48,625 nt of DNA, taken from assembly GCF_001509485.1 (NCBI RefSeq), contig NZ_LLZI01000238.1, positions 1 through 48,625 on the forward strand, in the 5' to 3' direction. The notes under the pieces were generated by a model, which saw only the letters and a program-made list of their open reading frames with translations, was not told the DNA's origin and did not search any database. The DNA is from Streptomyces sp. NRRL F-4489. GTDB taxonomy: Bacteria; Actinomycetota; Actinomycetes; Streptomycetales; Streptomycetaceae. This document shows, in pieces, positions 8,736 through 16,051 of this stretch (its first letter is position 1; every line of letters begins with the position of its first letter). Both the position numbers and the translations under genes were made by a program.

Positions 8736-8863
8736 GGCAGGTCGTGGACTTGCGAGCTGCCGTTAAAGCCCCTCCATCCTATTGCCCGCCGGGCCTCCCC
8801 GTGACCGAATGGCTACAGCCCGCACATGGCGGGTTCCGGTCGACTGATCCCTGGAGGCTGACG

Positions 8864-9253
8864 ATGATGAATGACGCTGCCCCGCGGCTGCTGCCGTGGT
8901 TGAGCCCTGATGGCAAGCCCTGTTTCGTACTTGGCGACGGGACCGGGTTCGTGTCCCGTATGGCCGACGAGGTGGAGGAGGCGCAGCTCGCGCTCGCCGA
9001 TGGGCTCATCGTGGATGCCGGGCGGATGCTCGATGACCGTAACTGGACTTCCGGTGAACTGCATCTGCTGGCCGTGGAGTTGACCGAGTCGCTGGTGGAG
9101 GTGCGGCGGGTCGCGCGGAGCCGGGGGGACCGGTTGCGGGCCCTGGCGGCCCCTGCTGCCCCTGCGTCGGCTACGTCGGCCGTATCCGTTACGCCGACGC
9201 CGGCTGCGTCGGTTGCGCCAGGCCGTTCAGTTGGGTCAGCTCCGCCGCCGTGA
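8864..9253 (+). CDS. Conserved-looking hypothetical protein
   Basis: A 129-aa protein. The first 90 residues look well formed: PWLSPDGKPCFVLGDGTGFVSRMADEVE, then helical ELHLLAVELTESLVEVRRVA. The final 40 residues are Ala/Ser/Pro/Val-rich. The start is ATG 8864 or 8867, preceded by CTGGAGG. It is divergent from the XRE regulator, so it belongs to the common Streptomyces arrangement XRE/DUF397 with a small divergent ATP-binding or accessory gene. Its 3' end overlaps the convergent aldo/keto reductase gene by 65 bp. I recognise no domain. Confidence 0.65.
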   Translation: MMNDAAPRLLPWLSPDGKPCFVLGDGTGFVSRMADEVEEAQLALADGLIVDAGRMLDDRNWTSGELHLLAVELTESLVEVRRVARSRGDRLRALAAPAAPASATSAVSVTPTPAASVAPGRSVGSAPPP

Positions 9254-10127
9254 GGTGGATGCCGGCCGCGGCGAGGTTCTCGTCCAGGTGGGCGGGGGAG
9301 CTCGTGCCGGGGGTCGGGAGGAGGACGGGGGAGCGGTGGAGGAGCCAGGCCAGGGCGATCTGGCCGGGGGTCGCGCCGTGGGTGGCGGCGATGGAGGCCA
9401 GGGTGTCCGCGGCGGGGCCGGGGGCGGAGCCGGCGGCGCCGGTCAGGGTGCCGTTGCCCAGGGGGAACCACGGCAGGAACGCCGTCCCGGTTTCCTCGCA
9501 CAGCCTCAGGACGTCCTCGGAGGCGCGGTCCAGGAGGTTGTAGCGGTTCTGGACGGAGGCGATGGGGGCGAGTTCGCGGGCCTGGGCCAGTTGGGCGGCG
9601 CTGATGGTGTCCAGGCCGATGTGGCGGATTTTTCCGGCCTGTTGGAGTTCCAGGAGGGCGCCGAGCTGGTCCGCCATCGGGACGTCCGGGTCGAGGCGGT
9701 GCAGTTGGTAGAGGTCGATGGTCTCCGTACGGAGGCGCCGCAGGCTCGCGTCGCACATGGCGCGCAGCCGTTCCGGGCGGCCCGCGATGTGCCAGCTGTC
9801 GGGACCGGTGCGGACGACGCCGCCCTTGGTGGCGATGACCAGGCCGTCCGGATACGGGTGCAGGGCGCGGGCCACCAACTCCTCGGCCACGTCCGGGCCG
9901 TAGTTGTCGGCGGTGTCGATGAGGGTGACGCCCGCGTCGACGGCCCGGCGGAGCAACGCCACGGAACGCTCCGGGTCCGCGTGCCGCGCGCCCCAGTAGC
10001 CGGGTCCGGCCAGAGAGGCCGTTCCGTAGCCCAGCCGCCCGGTGGCCAACTCCCCGCCGAGGGTGAAGAAGGGGTCGGGGTACGCGGGCGGGGCGGGACG
10101 CGGGGTCTGACTGGGTTGCGTGGCCAT
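9189..10127 (-). CDS. Aldo/keto reductase
   Basis: A 312-aa NADPH-dependent oxidoreductase with a TIM-barrel. The full catalytic tetrad is visible: Asp71 and Tyr76 in DTADNYGPD, Lys101 in IATKGG, and His143 in LYQLHRLDP. Further family motifs are RHIGLDTISA, SVQNRYNLLDR, and ATPGQIALAWLL with TPGTSS for cofactor binding near the C-terminus. The length is normal. The start ATG is preceded by a purine-rich stretch. It overlaps the tail of the gene at 8864-9253. The physiological carbonyl substrate cannot be inferred. Confidence 0.9.
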   Translation of the reverse strand: MATQPSQTPRPAPPAYPDPFFTLGGELATGRLGYGTASLAGPGYWGARHADPERSVALLRRAVDAGVTLIDTADNYGPDVAEELVARALHPYPDGLVIATKGGVVRTGPDSWHIAGRPERLRAMCDASLRRLRTETIDLYQLHRLDPDVPMADQLGALLELQQAGKIRHIGLDTISAAQLAQARELAPIASVQNRYNLLDRASEDVLRLCEETGTAFLPWFPLGNGTLTGAAGSAPGPAADTLASIAATHGATPGQIALAWLLHRSPVLLPTPGTSSPAHLDENLAAAGIHLTAAELTQLNGLAQPTQPASA

Positions 10128-10166
10128 GGCGGGAGCTTAAGCGTAGTCATCCGGCCGGTGCGGGGC

Positions 10167-10213
10167 GCTCCATAAGATCGCCGACCGGGGCGGGCCGCTC
10201 CATAAGATCACCG
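10167..10213 (+). promoter_or_regulatory. Duplicated -10-like element before the TauE/SafE gene
   Basis: A 17-nt segment GCTCCATAAGATCnCCG occurs twice, at 10167-10183 and 10197-10213. Each contains TAAGAT, which fits the TAnnnT -10 consensus. The second is 7 nt upstream of GTG 10215, as expected for a leaderless Streptomyces transcript. No clear -35 is seen. Confidence 0.45.
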
Positions 10214-10214
10214 G

Positions 10215-11003
10215 GTGCCCTCTGACATATCGCTGTTCACGCTGGCCCTGCTCTGCCTGGCCGCCCTCGCCGCGGGATGGATCGACGCGGTGGTGGGCGG
10301 CGGCGGACTCCTGCTGCTCCCGGCGCTGCTGGTCGGCCTGCCCCATACGCCCACCGCGTTCGTCCTCGGGACCAACAAGTCGACCGCCATCGTCGGCACC
10401 ACGGCGGCGGCCGTCACGTACGTCCGCAAGGCCCCGATCGACATCCGGACCGCCCTGCGCATCGGCGCCGCGGCCGTCGCCGGGTCGCTGGGCGGGGCGT
10501 TCTTCGCGGCCGGGATCAACAGCGAGGTGCTGCGCCCGCTGATCATGGCCGTGCTGCTGGGCGTCCTCGTCTTCATCCTCGTCCGCCCGGCGTTCGGGAC
10601 CGCCCCGGCGCCGTCCGGCCCGGTGTCGCGGCGCCGCGTCCTGGCGGCGATCCTGATCGCGGGCCTGGGCATCGGCTTCTACGACGGCCTGATCGGCCCC
10701 GGAACGGGCGCGTTCCTGGTGATCGCGCTCGCCGCCGTGCTGCACATGGACCTGGTCACCTCGTCCGCCACGGCCAAGGTCATCAACGTGTGCACCAATA
10801 TCGGGGCGCTGACGATGTTCGCGCTCCAGGGGACGGTGCTGTGGCAACTGGGCGCGCTGCTGGCGGTCTTCAACCTGGTGGGCGGGACGGTCGGCGCCAG
10901 GATGGCGCTCAAGCGCGGCGCGGGGTTCGTACGCGGCGTACTGGTGCTGGTGGTCGTGGTGCTGCTGTGCAAGCTCGCCTACGACCAGTGGCTGGCCGCC
11001 TGA
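10215..11003 (+). CDS. TauE/SafE-family membrane permease
   Basis: A 262-aa polytopic membrane protein of the TauE/SafE (sulfite or sulfonate exporter) family. It has about eight hydrophobic segments. The first family motif, GWIDAVVGGGGLLLLPALL, is at about residues 21-39 with FVLGTNKSTA following. The second half repeats the pattern with GFYDGLIGPGTGAFLVIAL and TSSATAKVINVCTNIGAL. The length is normal. The start GTG has a leaderless promoter candidate directly upstream. It stands alone, divergent from the aldo/keto reductase. The substrate, likely an organic or inorganic sulfur anion, is inferred only from family. Confidence 0.9.
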   Translation: MPSDISLFTLALLCLAALAAGWIDAVVGGGGLLLLPALLVGLPHTPTAFVLGTNKSTAIVGTTAAAVTYVRKAPIDIRTALRIGAAAVAGSLGGAFFAAGINSEVLRPLIMAVLLGVLVFILVRPAFGTAPAPSGPVSRRRVLAAILIAGLGIGFYDGLIGPGTGAFLVIALAAVLHMDLVTSSATAKVINVCTNIGALTMFALQGTVLWQLGALLAVFNLVGGTVGARMALKRGAGFVRGVLVLVVVVLLCKLAYDQWLAA

Positions 11004-11216
11004 GGCGCGGGGAGCGCGCTGGGCGGTCTGGTGTTCGGTCGCCGGCCGGCCGGCGGGGCGGGAGAGGGGCCGTTACGGCCGTTTGCGGGCCGCTACGAGT
11101 CGGTGGGGAGCGCGCGCGGGCCGCTACGGGCCGATGGCGTGCGCACGCGGGGCGCTACGGCCCGACGCCGCCCAAAGGCTTCGCCCAAAGACGTCGCCAC
11201 CCTCCGTCGCCCTCAC

Positions 11217-11651
11217 CTAGCGCACCGTGGTCCCGGCCCGCCCAGCCGTCCCCGCCCTCCCCGCCGTCCCGGCTCCCGTGCCCGCCCTCCCCGCCGTCCC
11301 GGCTCCCGTGCCCGCCGGGCGGGGCTGCCTGCGGACCTCGGTGACGGCCGTCAGCAGGATCACCGCGTCGTCCAGGGCCCGCACGCCGTGGCGTTCGTGG
11401 GGGACGGGCCCGATCTGACCCGCTGTCAGCTTCTGGCCGCCGCCCGGCCCGGTCAGCCGGATCCGGCCCCGCAGCACCTGGAGGCTCGCCGCCGGCGGCG
11501 CGTTGTGCTCGTCGAGTTCGGCGCCGGCCAGCAGCGCGATCACGGTCTGGCGCAGCGGGCCGTCGTGCAGGAAGAGGTGGGCGCTGCGGCCGTGGGCGGA
11601 GGCGCGGGCGTCGTCGAGCTGGTCGCGGACGAGGGATTCGAGGTTTTCCAT
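11217..11651 (-). CDS. Cupin-domain protein with repetitive C-terminus
   Basis: A 144-aa protein. Residues 1-105 form a small cupin-like fold: LFLHDGPLRQTVIALLAGAELDEH, then APPAASLQVLRGRIRLTG, PVPHERHGVRALDDAVILLTAV. This resembles cupin_2 proteins annotated in Streptomyces as LuxR-family or hypothetical cupins. The start ATG 11651 follows GAAAGGCGAG; longer readings upstream are not coding-like. The C-terminal 35 residues (GTGAGTAGRAG repeated) are encoded by a 30-bp tandem repeat and are probably unstructured. Substrate and function are unknown. Confidence 0.75.
   Translation of the reverse strand: MENLESLVRDQLDDARASAHGRSAHLFLHDGPLRQTVIALLAGAELDEHNAPPAASLQVLRGRIRLTGPGGGQKLTAGQIGPVPHERHGVRALDDAVILLTAVTEVRRQPRPAGTGAGTAGRAGTGAGTAGRAGTAGRAGTTVR
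11251..11310. repeat. Perfect 30-bp tandem duplication
   Basis: Two identical 30-bp copies (11251-11280 and 11281-11310) lie inside the 3' end of the cupin gene, with further partial copies on the left. They add Gly/Thr/Ala/Arg repeats to the protein and probably arose by slippage. Confidence 0.85.
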
Positions 11652-12091
11652 GGCGCTCGCCTTTCGGAGCGGACCGGCTTCCGGACGCGGGTGGGCGGCG
11701 GGGCTTCCCCCTCCATCGTTCTCCGTGCCCCGCCCGGCGCAACCGGATCTCCGCGGCACGACGGTACGGAACGGCCGGAATGGGACGTCCGGGTGCTTGC
11801 CGGAACAGGGCGGCCCGCCGTGCACGGGTTGATCATCGCGGTCCGTACCATGCGAGACGTCCCTTGATCGACGATCGAACGATTGACAGATTGCCGGACC
11901 GGAGACGGGCCGATGGACCGGTAACCGGGCTGACGCGTTGCCGGGCCGGTATCCGGGCCGACGCGTTGCCGGTCCGGAAGCCGGCCGCCACCCCGGAGCC
12001 CGCCTCCCGGACCGCAGGCCGATACCCGTCCCCGACCCCCGACCCCCGGACGTGCAATCCCCGCCCCACCGACCGCGAAGGGTGTGTCACC
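11652..12091. other. Intergenic region with two direct repeats
   Basis: No convincing gene. A 25-nt segment centred on GACGCGTTGCCGG occurs at 11925-11949 and 11953-11977 with two mismatches. Just before it is an AT-richer stretch with repeated GATCGA/GATTGA units (about 11870-11890). This is the likely promoter region for the divergent cupin and CutA genes. Confidence 0.5.
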
Positions 12092-12466
12092 GTGGCCGAT
12101 CCCACCGCCCTGAACGAACCGTCCGCCGCCCCCGCCCCGGCCGGGCCCCCGGCGCGCTTCCTGACCGTGATGACCACCACCGACAGCGAGGAGAAGGCCG
12201 AGCGGCTGGCGCGCGGCGCCATCGAGGACCGGCTCGCCGCCTGCGCCCAGATCAGCGCGCCGGTGACCTCCGTCTACCGCTGGAACGGTGCCGTGGAGAC
12301 CAGCCGGGAGTGGCAGGTGCTGTTCAAGACGGCCGCCGGGCGCTACGCCGCGCTGGAGGCGTACCTCCTGGCCGCGCACGACTACGACACCCCGGAGATC
12401 ATCGCCACCCCGGTCACCCACGGGGGCGCCGGGTATCTGGCCTGGGTCGCAGAGGAGACGAGCTGA
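12092..12466 (+). CDS. cutA: CutA1 divalent-cation tolerance protein
   Basis: A 124-aa small trimeric cytoplasmic protein of the CutA1 family. Seen: FLTVMTTTDSEEKAERLARGAIEDRL, CAQISAPVTSVYRWNG, WQVLFKTAAGRYAALEAYL, and AHDYDTPEIIATPV near the C-terminus, which is the family signature. The first 22 residues are a Pro/Ala-rich extension. The start is taken at GTG 12092 after GGGTGTG; no better upstream start is visible. It is followed within 1 bp by the protease gene, so the two may be co-transcribed. Its role in metal tolerance is known only for some members. Confidence 0.9.
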   Translation: MADPTALNEPSAAPAPAGPPARFLTVMTTTDSEEKAERLARGAIEDRLAACAQISAPVTSVYRWNGAVETSREWQVLFKTAAGRYAALEAYLLAAHDYDTPEIIATPVTHGGAGYLAWVAEETS

Positions 12467-12467
12467 C

Positions 12468-13445
12468 GTGCCGAGCACCGCAGAGCCCCTGCCGCGCCGG
12501 TGGGCGCGGGCGACCACGCTCGCCCTGGGGATGGCCTTCGGCCTGGCCACCTCCCCGGTGAGCCACGCGGCCGAGACCGACCCCCGCGGCCCCGGTACCC
12601 AGACCTCGTACGCCCACGAGTCCCGGCCCCGCGCCACCTGGACCAGCAAGGACGCCGAAGCCTTCTGGACGCCCCGGCGGATGGCCGCCGCCGCGCCGCC
12701 GGAGCGCGGCACCGGCCGGCCCGCCGCGGGCTCGCACCGCGCGCCGACCGCCGAGCACTTCGACGGCATCCCCTCCGTCGGCGTGCTGTTCTCCGTCGAC
12801 GGCGAGGCCCGCGAGCACCACTGCACCGCCAGCGTGGTGCACAGCCCGCACGGCAACCTGATCCTCACCGCCGGGCACTGCAATCCGGGAGCGCGGGCGG
12901 CCTTCGTGCCCCAGTACCGGTCGGGCGCGGACGAGCAGCCCTACGGGGTGTGGGCCATCGAGGACTCCTACGCGTACGCCGACCGCGGCACCAGCGGGGA
13001 CGCCGCCGACCGGGACTTCGCCTTCGCCACCGTCGCCCCGGACGACGACGGCCGGCGCATCGAGGAGGTCACCGGCGCCAACGTGCTGGCCGCCACGCCT
13101 GGTTACCGCAACGACGTCCAGGTCATCGGCTACCCCAGCGTCCACAGCGACCCCGAGGACCGGGCCGTGCGGTGCGCCACGACCACCCGCCGCCTGGAGG
13201 GCACCCGCCAACTCCGCATGGACTGCAACGGCTTCTACGGCGGCACCTCGGGCAGCCCCTGGCTGGCCGGCTACGACCCGCACACCCGCACCGGCAAGGT
13301 CATCGGCGTCATCGGCGGCGTCAACGGCGGCGGCCCGCGCGGCCCGCACAGCGACCGGACCTCCTACAGCCCGTACTTCGGGAAGGAGATCCTCAGCCTC
13401 TACGACCGGGCCACGAAGGAGCAGGGCGGGGAGGACGAGGACTGA
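12468..13445 (+). CDS. Secreted trypsin-like serine protease
   Basis: A 325-aa exported protease (S1-type fold). The N-terminus has Arg residues, a hydrophobic stretch ATTLALGMAFGLATSP and an AxA-like cleavage site near residue 35. A propeptide-like segment runs to about residue 95. The catalytic triad is visible: His137 in ILTAGHC, Asp183 in DRDFAFA, and Ser261 in GGTSGSPW. Cysteines at the HC, the VRCAT and the MDCNG segments could form disulfides. The start GTG 12468 begins right after the cutA stop. The C-terminus is acidic. Its substrate is unknown. Confidence 0.88.
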   Translation: MPSTAEPLPRRWARATTLALGMAFGLATSPVSHAAETDPRGPGTQTSYAHESRPRATWTSKDAEAFWTPRRMAAAAPPERGTGRPAAGSHRAPTAEHFDGIPSVGVLFSVDGEAREHHCTASVVHSPHGNLILTAGHCNPGARAAFVPQYRSGADEQPYGVWAIEDSYAYADRGTSGDAADRDFAFATVAPDDDGRRIEEVTGANVLAATPGYRNDVQVIGYPSVHSDPEDRAVRCATTTRRLEGTRQLRMDCNGFYGGTSGSPWLAGYDPHTRTGKVIGVIGGVNGGGPRGPHSDRTSYSPYFGKEILSLYDRATKEQGGEDED

Positions 13446-13490
13446 GGACCGGGACCGGGCCCAGAGGGGCGTCCCCATAGGCGGGGGAGG

Positions 13491-13565
13491 CTATTCCTGG
13501 GGGCAGCGCTCCCTGTTGCCGCCGTGCAGGCACACCGTCCGCCACTCGGAGGTGTACTTGACCAT
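13491..13565 (-). CDS. Possible 24-aa small protein with two cysteines
   Basis: The short frame encodes MVKYTSEWRTVCLHGG then NRERCPQE. Twenty-three of 24 third positions are G or C, while first and second positions are mixed, which is the Streptomyces coding signature. It lies just downstream of the YdcF-like gene on the same strand and in the same frame after that gene's TAG, with a 10-C run in between. It could therefore be a tiny separate gene or a severed C-terminal piece. No ribosome site is clear and no function is known. Confidence 0.35.
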   Translation of the reverse strand: MVKYTSEWRTVCLHGGNRERCPQE

Positions 13566-13604
13566 GGCCCATGGGGAGCATTGCCGCGAATGCCCCCCCC
13601 CGCG

Positions 13605-14309
13605 CTAACGGAGTGCCTGCGCCAGCCCCGTCTCCTTGGGGCCGAGGAAGTGCGGGTCCGGCCGGAGCAGGGCCTCCGCGGTCGCCTTGCCCGCCGCGAA
13701 GATCTCCCGCACGCCGCCGTACGCCCAGGTCACATCGTGGTTGGCGGCGACCCCGACGCCGTACGCGTCGATCCCCGCGGCCTCGCACAGGGCCAGCGCC
13801 CGGCGGATGTGGAAGCCCTGGCTGACCAGTACGGCCCGGTCCACCCCGAAGATGCGGTGGGCGCGGGTGCAGGAATCCCAGGTGTCGAAGCCGGCGTAGT
13901 CGCTGACGATCCGGCGGGCCGGGACGCCGTGCCGCACCAGATAGGCGCGCATGGCGTCCGGTTCGTCGTAATCGTGGCGGCTGTTGTCGCCGGTGACCAG
14001 GATGGCGCGCACCGTGCCGCCCTCGTAGAGCCGGGCCGCGGCGTCGAGCCGGTGGGCGAGGTACGGCGACGGCTCGCCGTTCCACAGGCCGGCGCCGAAC
14101 ACCACCGCCACCGGGGCGGCCGGCGCATCGGCGACCGTACGGACGCGCGGTCCGGCGGTGGCGTTGAGCCACGTCGCCGGCAGCAGCGCCAGCACGGACA
14201 GCGCCACGACCGCCTGGAACGCCCGGCGCTGGCCCCGCCGGGTCCGCGGCGGCCGGACCCGCCGCAGCACGCCCGCCACGCGCCCGAGCCGCGCCCGCAG
14301 CACCCGCAT
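13605..14309 (-). CDS. YdcF/SanA-like membrane protein (DUF218)
   Basis: A 234-aa protein with an Arg-rich N-terminus, one membrane span (about residues 35-55: FQAVVALSVLALLPATWL) and a DUF218 domain. Family features seen: AVVFGAGLWNGEPSPYLAHRL, AILVTGDNSRHDYDEP, RRIVSDYAGFDTWDSC, and VLVSQGFHIRRALALCEAAG. SanA relatives act at the cell envelope and affect barrier properties; the enzymatic role is unknown. The start ATG 14309 follows GGGGGAC. The longer in-frame reading upstream is Arg/Pro-rich and looks non-coding. Confidence 0.85.
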   Translation of the reverse strand: MRVLRARLGRVAGVLRRVRPPRTRRGQRRAFQAVVALSVLALLPATWLNATAGPRVRTVADAPAAPVAVVFGAGLWNGEPSPYLAHRLDAAARLYEGGTVRAILVTGDNSRHDYDEPDAMRAYLVRHGVPARRIVSDYAGFDTWDSCTRAHRIFGVDRAVLVSQGFHIRRALALCEAAGIDAYGVGVAANHDVTWAYGGVREIFAAGKATAEALLRPDPHFLGPKETGLAQALR

Positions 14310-14502
14310 GCCGTCCCCCGTTCCCCGGCCCCGCCGCGGCCCTTCGCGGGCCGTCTCCCGTGCACGGGGCCGATGTCGCAAGGTCCGACGTGCCACGGGC
14401 CGCCGCGGTTGCGTCCGGGGGCCGGGCGTCGGCAAGGTCACAGGGCGCCGGCGGGGCCACCACCGGCGCCGTCCCGCCGCGACCGCCCCCAGGAGGGCCC
14501 GT

Positions 14503-14949
14503 ATGACCACCGAGGCCGCGCGCCTGCCGTTCTTCGTCTACGGGACGCTGCGCCCCGGCGAGGCCAACTACGCCCGCCTGCTGCGCGGCCGCACCGCGTC
14601 CGAGGAACCGGCCCGGATCACCGGCGCGCAGCTCTACGCGGGCCCCGGCTACCCGTATGCCACCGCCGGACCCGCCGACTCCGTGGTGCACGGCACCCTG
14701 ATCCGCCTCCGGGACGCCGACCACGACGCCGTACGGGCCGCCCTCGACCACCTGGAGGGCTACACCCCCGGCGCCCCCGGGAACCTCTACGAGCGGGTCG
14801 CCACCGAGGCGCGGCGCGCCGACGGGCGCACCGAACGGGCCTGGGTCTACCTGGCCGCCGAACCGCTCGCCGCCCGGCTGCGCGCCACCGGCACCCCGCT
14901 GCCCGGCGGCGTCTGGACCGGCCGCGCCGGCCGCGGCACCCCCGGATAA
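14503..14949 (+). CDS. Gamma-glutamylcyclotransferase-like protein
   Basis: A 148-aa protein of the GGCT/AIG2-like fold, which cyclises gamma-glutamyl compounds to 5-oxoproline in characterised members. The N-terminal signature FFVYGTLRPGEANY is clear. YPYATAGPADSVVHGTL, ALDHLEGYTPGAPGNLYERV (carrying the acidic residues of the pocket) and AWVYLAAEP follow. The start ATG has an AGGAGG site 6 nt upstream. It is divergent from the YdcF-like gene and 44 bp before the deaminase gene. The substrate is uncertain. Confidence 0.88.
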   Translation: MTTEAARLPFFVYGTLRPGEANYARLLRGRTASEEPARITGAQLYAGPGYPYATAGPADSVVHGTLIRLRDADHDAVRAALDHLEGYTPGAPGNLYERVATEARRADGRTERAWVYLAAEPLAARLRATGTPLPGGVWTGRAGRGTPG

Positions 14950-14993
14950 CCTGGCGGTTCGTCCGCAGCACAGAGCAGAAACAGGTGTGACCC

Positions 14994-16001
14994 GTGGCCC
15001 CCGACCGCACCCCCGCCCCCCACCGACCGCTCCCCAAGGCCGAGTTGCACCTCCACATCGAGGGCACCCTGGAGCCGGGGCTGGCCTTCGCGCTCGCCGC
15101 CCGCAACGGCGTCACCCTGCCGTACGCCACCGAGGACGAGCTGCGCCGCGCCTACTCCTTCAGCGACCTGCAGTCCTTCCTGAACCTGTACTACGCGCTG
15201 ATGCAGGTGCTGCGCACCGAGGAGGACTTCGCCGACCTCGCGCACGCCTACCTGGCGCGCGCCAAGGAGCAGGGGGTGCGGCACGCCGAGATCTTCTTCG
15301 ACCCGCAGGCGCACACCTCCCGCGGCGTCCCCCTGGGGACGGTCGTGAAGGGCCTGTGCCGGGCCCTGGACGCCGCCCCGGAGACGTACGGGATCACCAC
15401 CCGGCTCATCATGTGCTTCCTGCGGGACGAGAGCGCCGACTCGGCCCTGGAGACGTTCGAGGCGGCCCGCCCCTACCTGGACCGGATCGCCGCCGTCGGC
15501 CTGGATTCCGCCGAGGTCGGCCACCCGCCGTCGAAGTTCCGGGAGGTCTTCGCGCTGGCTCGTGAGGCGGGCCTGAAGTGCGTGGCCCACGCGGGCGAGG
15601 AGGGCCCGGCCGCCTACGTCTGGGAGGCGTTGGACATCCTCGGCGTGGACCGGGTCGACCACGGGGTGCGCTGCATGGAGGACGAGGCGCTGGTGGCCCG
15701 CCTGGTGGCCGACCGGATCCCGCTCACCGTCTGCCCGCTCTCCAACCTCCGGCTCCGGGTCGTCGACGACCTCGCCGACCACCCGCTGCCCGCCATGATG
15801 GACGCCGGCCTCCTGGTCACCGTCAACTCCGACGACCCGGCCTACTTCGGGGGCTACGCGGACGACAACTTCACCGCCGTACGGGACGCCCTCGGCCTGG
15901 ACGAGGCGGCGCTGCGGACGCTCGCCCGCAACTCCTTCCTCGCGTCCTTCCTGGACGAGGAGACCCGCGCCGCCTACCTGAAGGAACTCGACGCGCACTG
16001 A
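14994..16001 (+). CDS. add: Adenosine/adenine deaminase family enzyme
   Basis: A 335-aa zinc-dependent purine deaminase. Metal and catalytic motifs seen: HLHIEGTL (His19, His21), CVAHAGEEG, RVDHGVRC, and NSDDPAYFGG carrying the catalytic Asp pair. The segments DSAEVGHPPSKF and CPLSNLRL resemble the adenine-deaminase branch more than classical adenosine deaminases, so adenine may be the true substrate. It converts adenosine to inosine or adenine to hypoxanthine in purine salvage. The start GTG 14994 is followed directly by domain sequence. It is probably independent of neighbours. Confidence 0.88.
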   Translation: MAPDRTPAPHRPLPKAELHLHIEGTLEPGLAFALAARNGVTLPYATEDELRRAYSFSDLQSFLNLYYALMQVLRTEEDFADLAHAYLARAKEQGVRHAEIFFDPQAHTSRGVPLGTVVKGLCRALDAAPETYGITTRLIMCFLRDESADSALETFEAARPYLDRIAAVGLDSAEVGHPPSKFREVFALAREAGLKCVAHAGEEGPAAYVWEALDILGVDRVDHGVRCMEDEALVARLVADRIPLTVCPLSNLRLRVVDDLADHPLPAMMDAGLLVTVNSDDPAYFGGYADDNFTAVRDALGLDEAALRTLARNSFLASFLDEETRAAYLKELDAH

Positions 16002-16051
16002 CCGGCTGGGGCGCCCGTGGACCGGGCGGCCCCTGGCTCAGGCCGCCGCCC

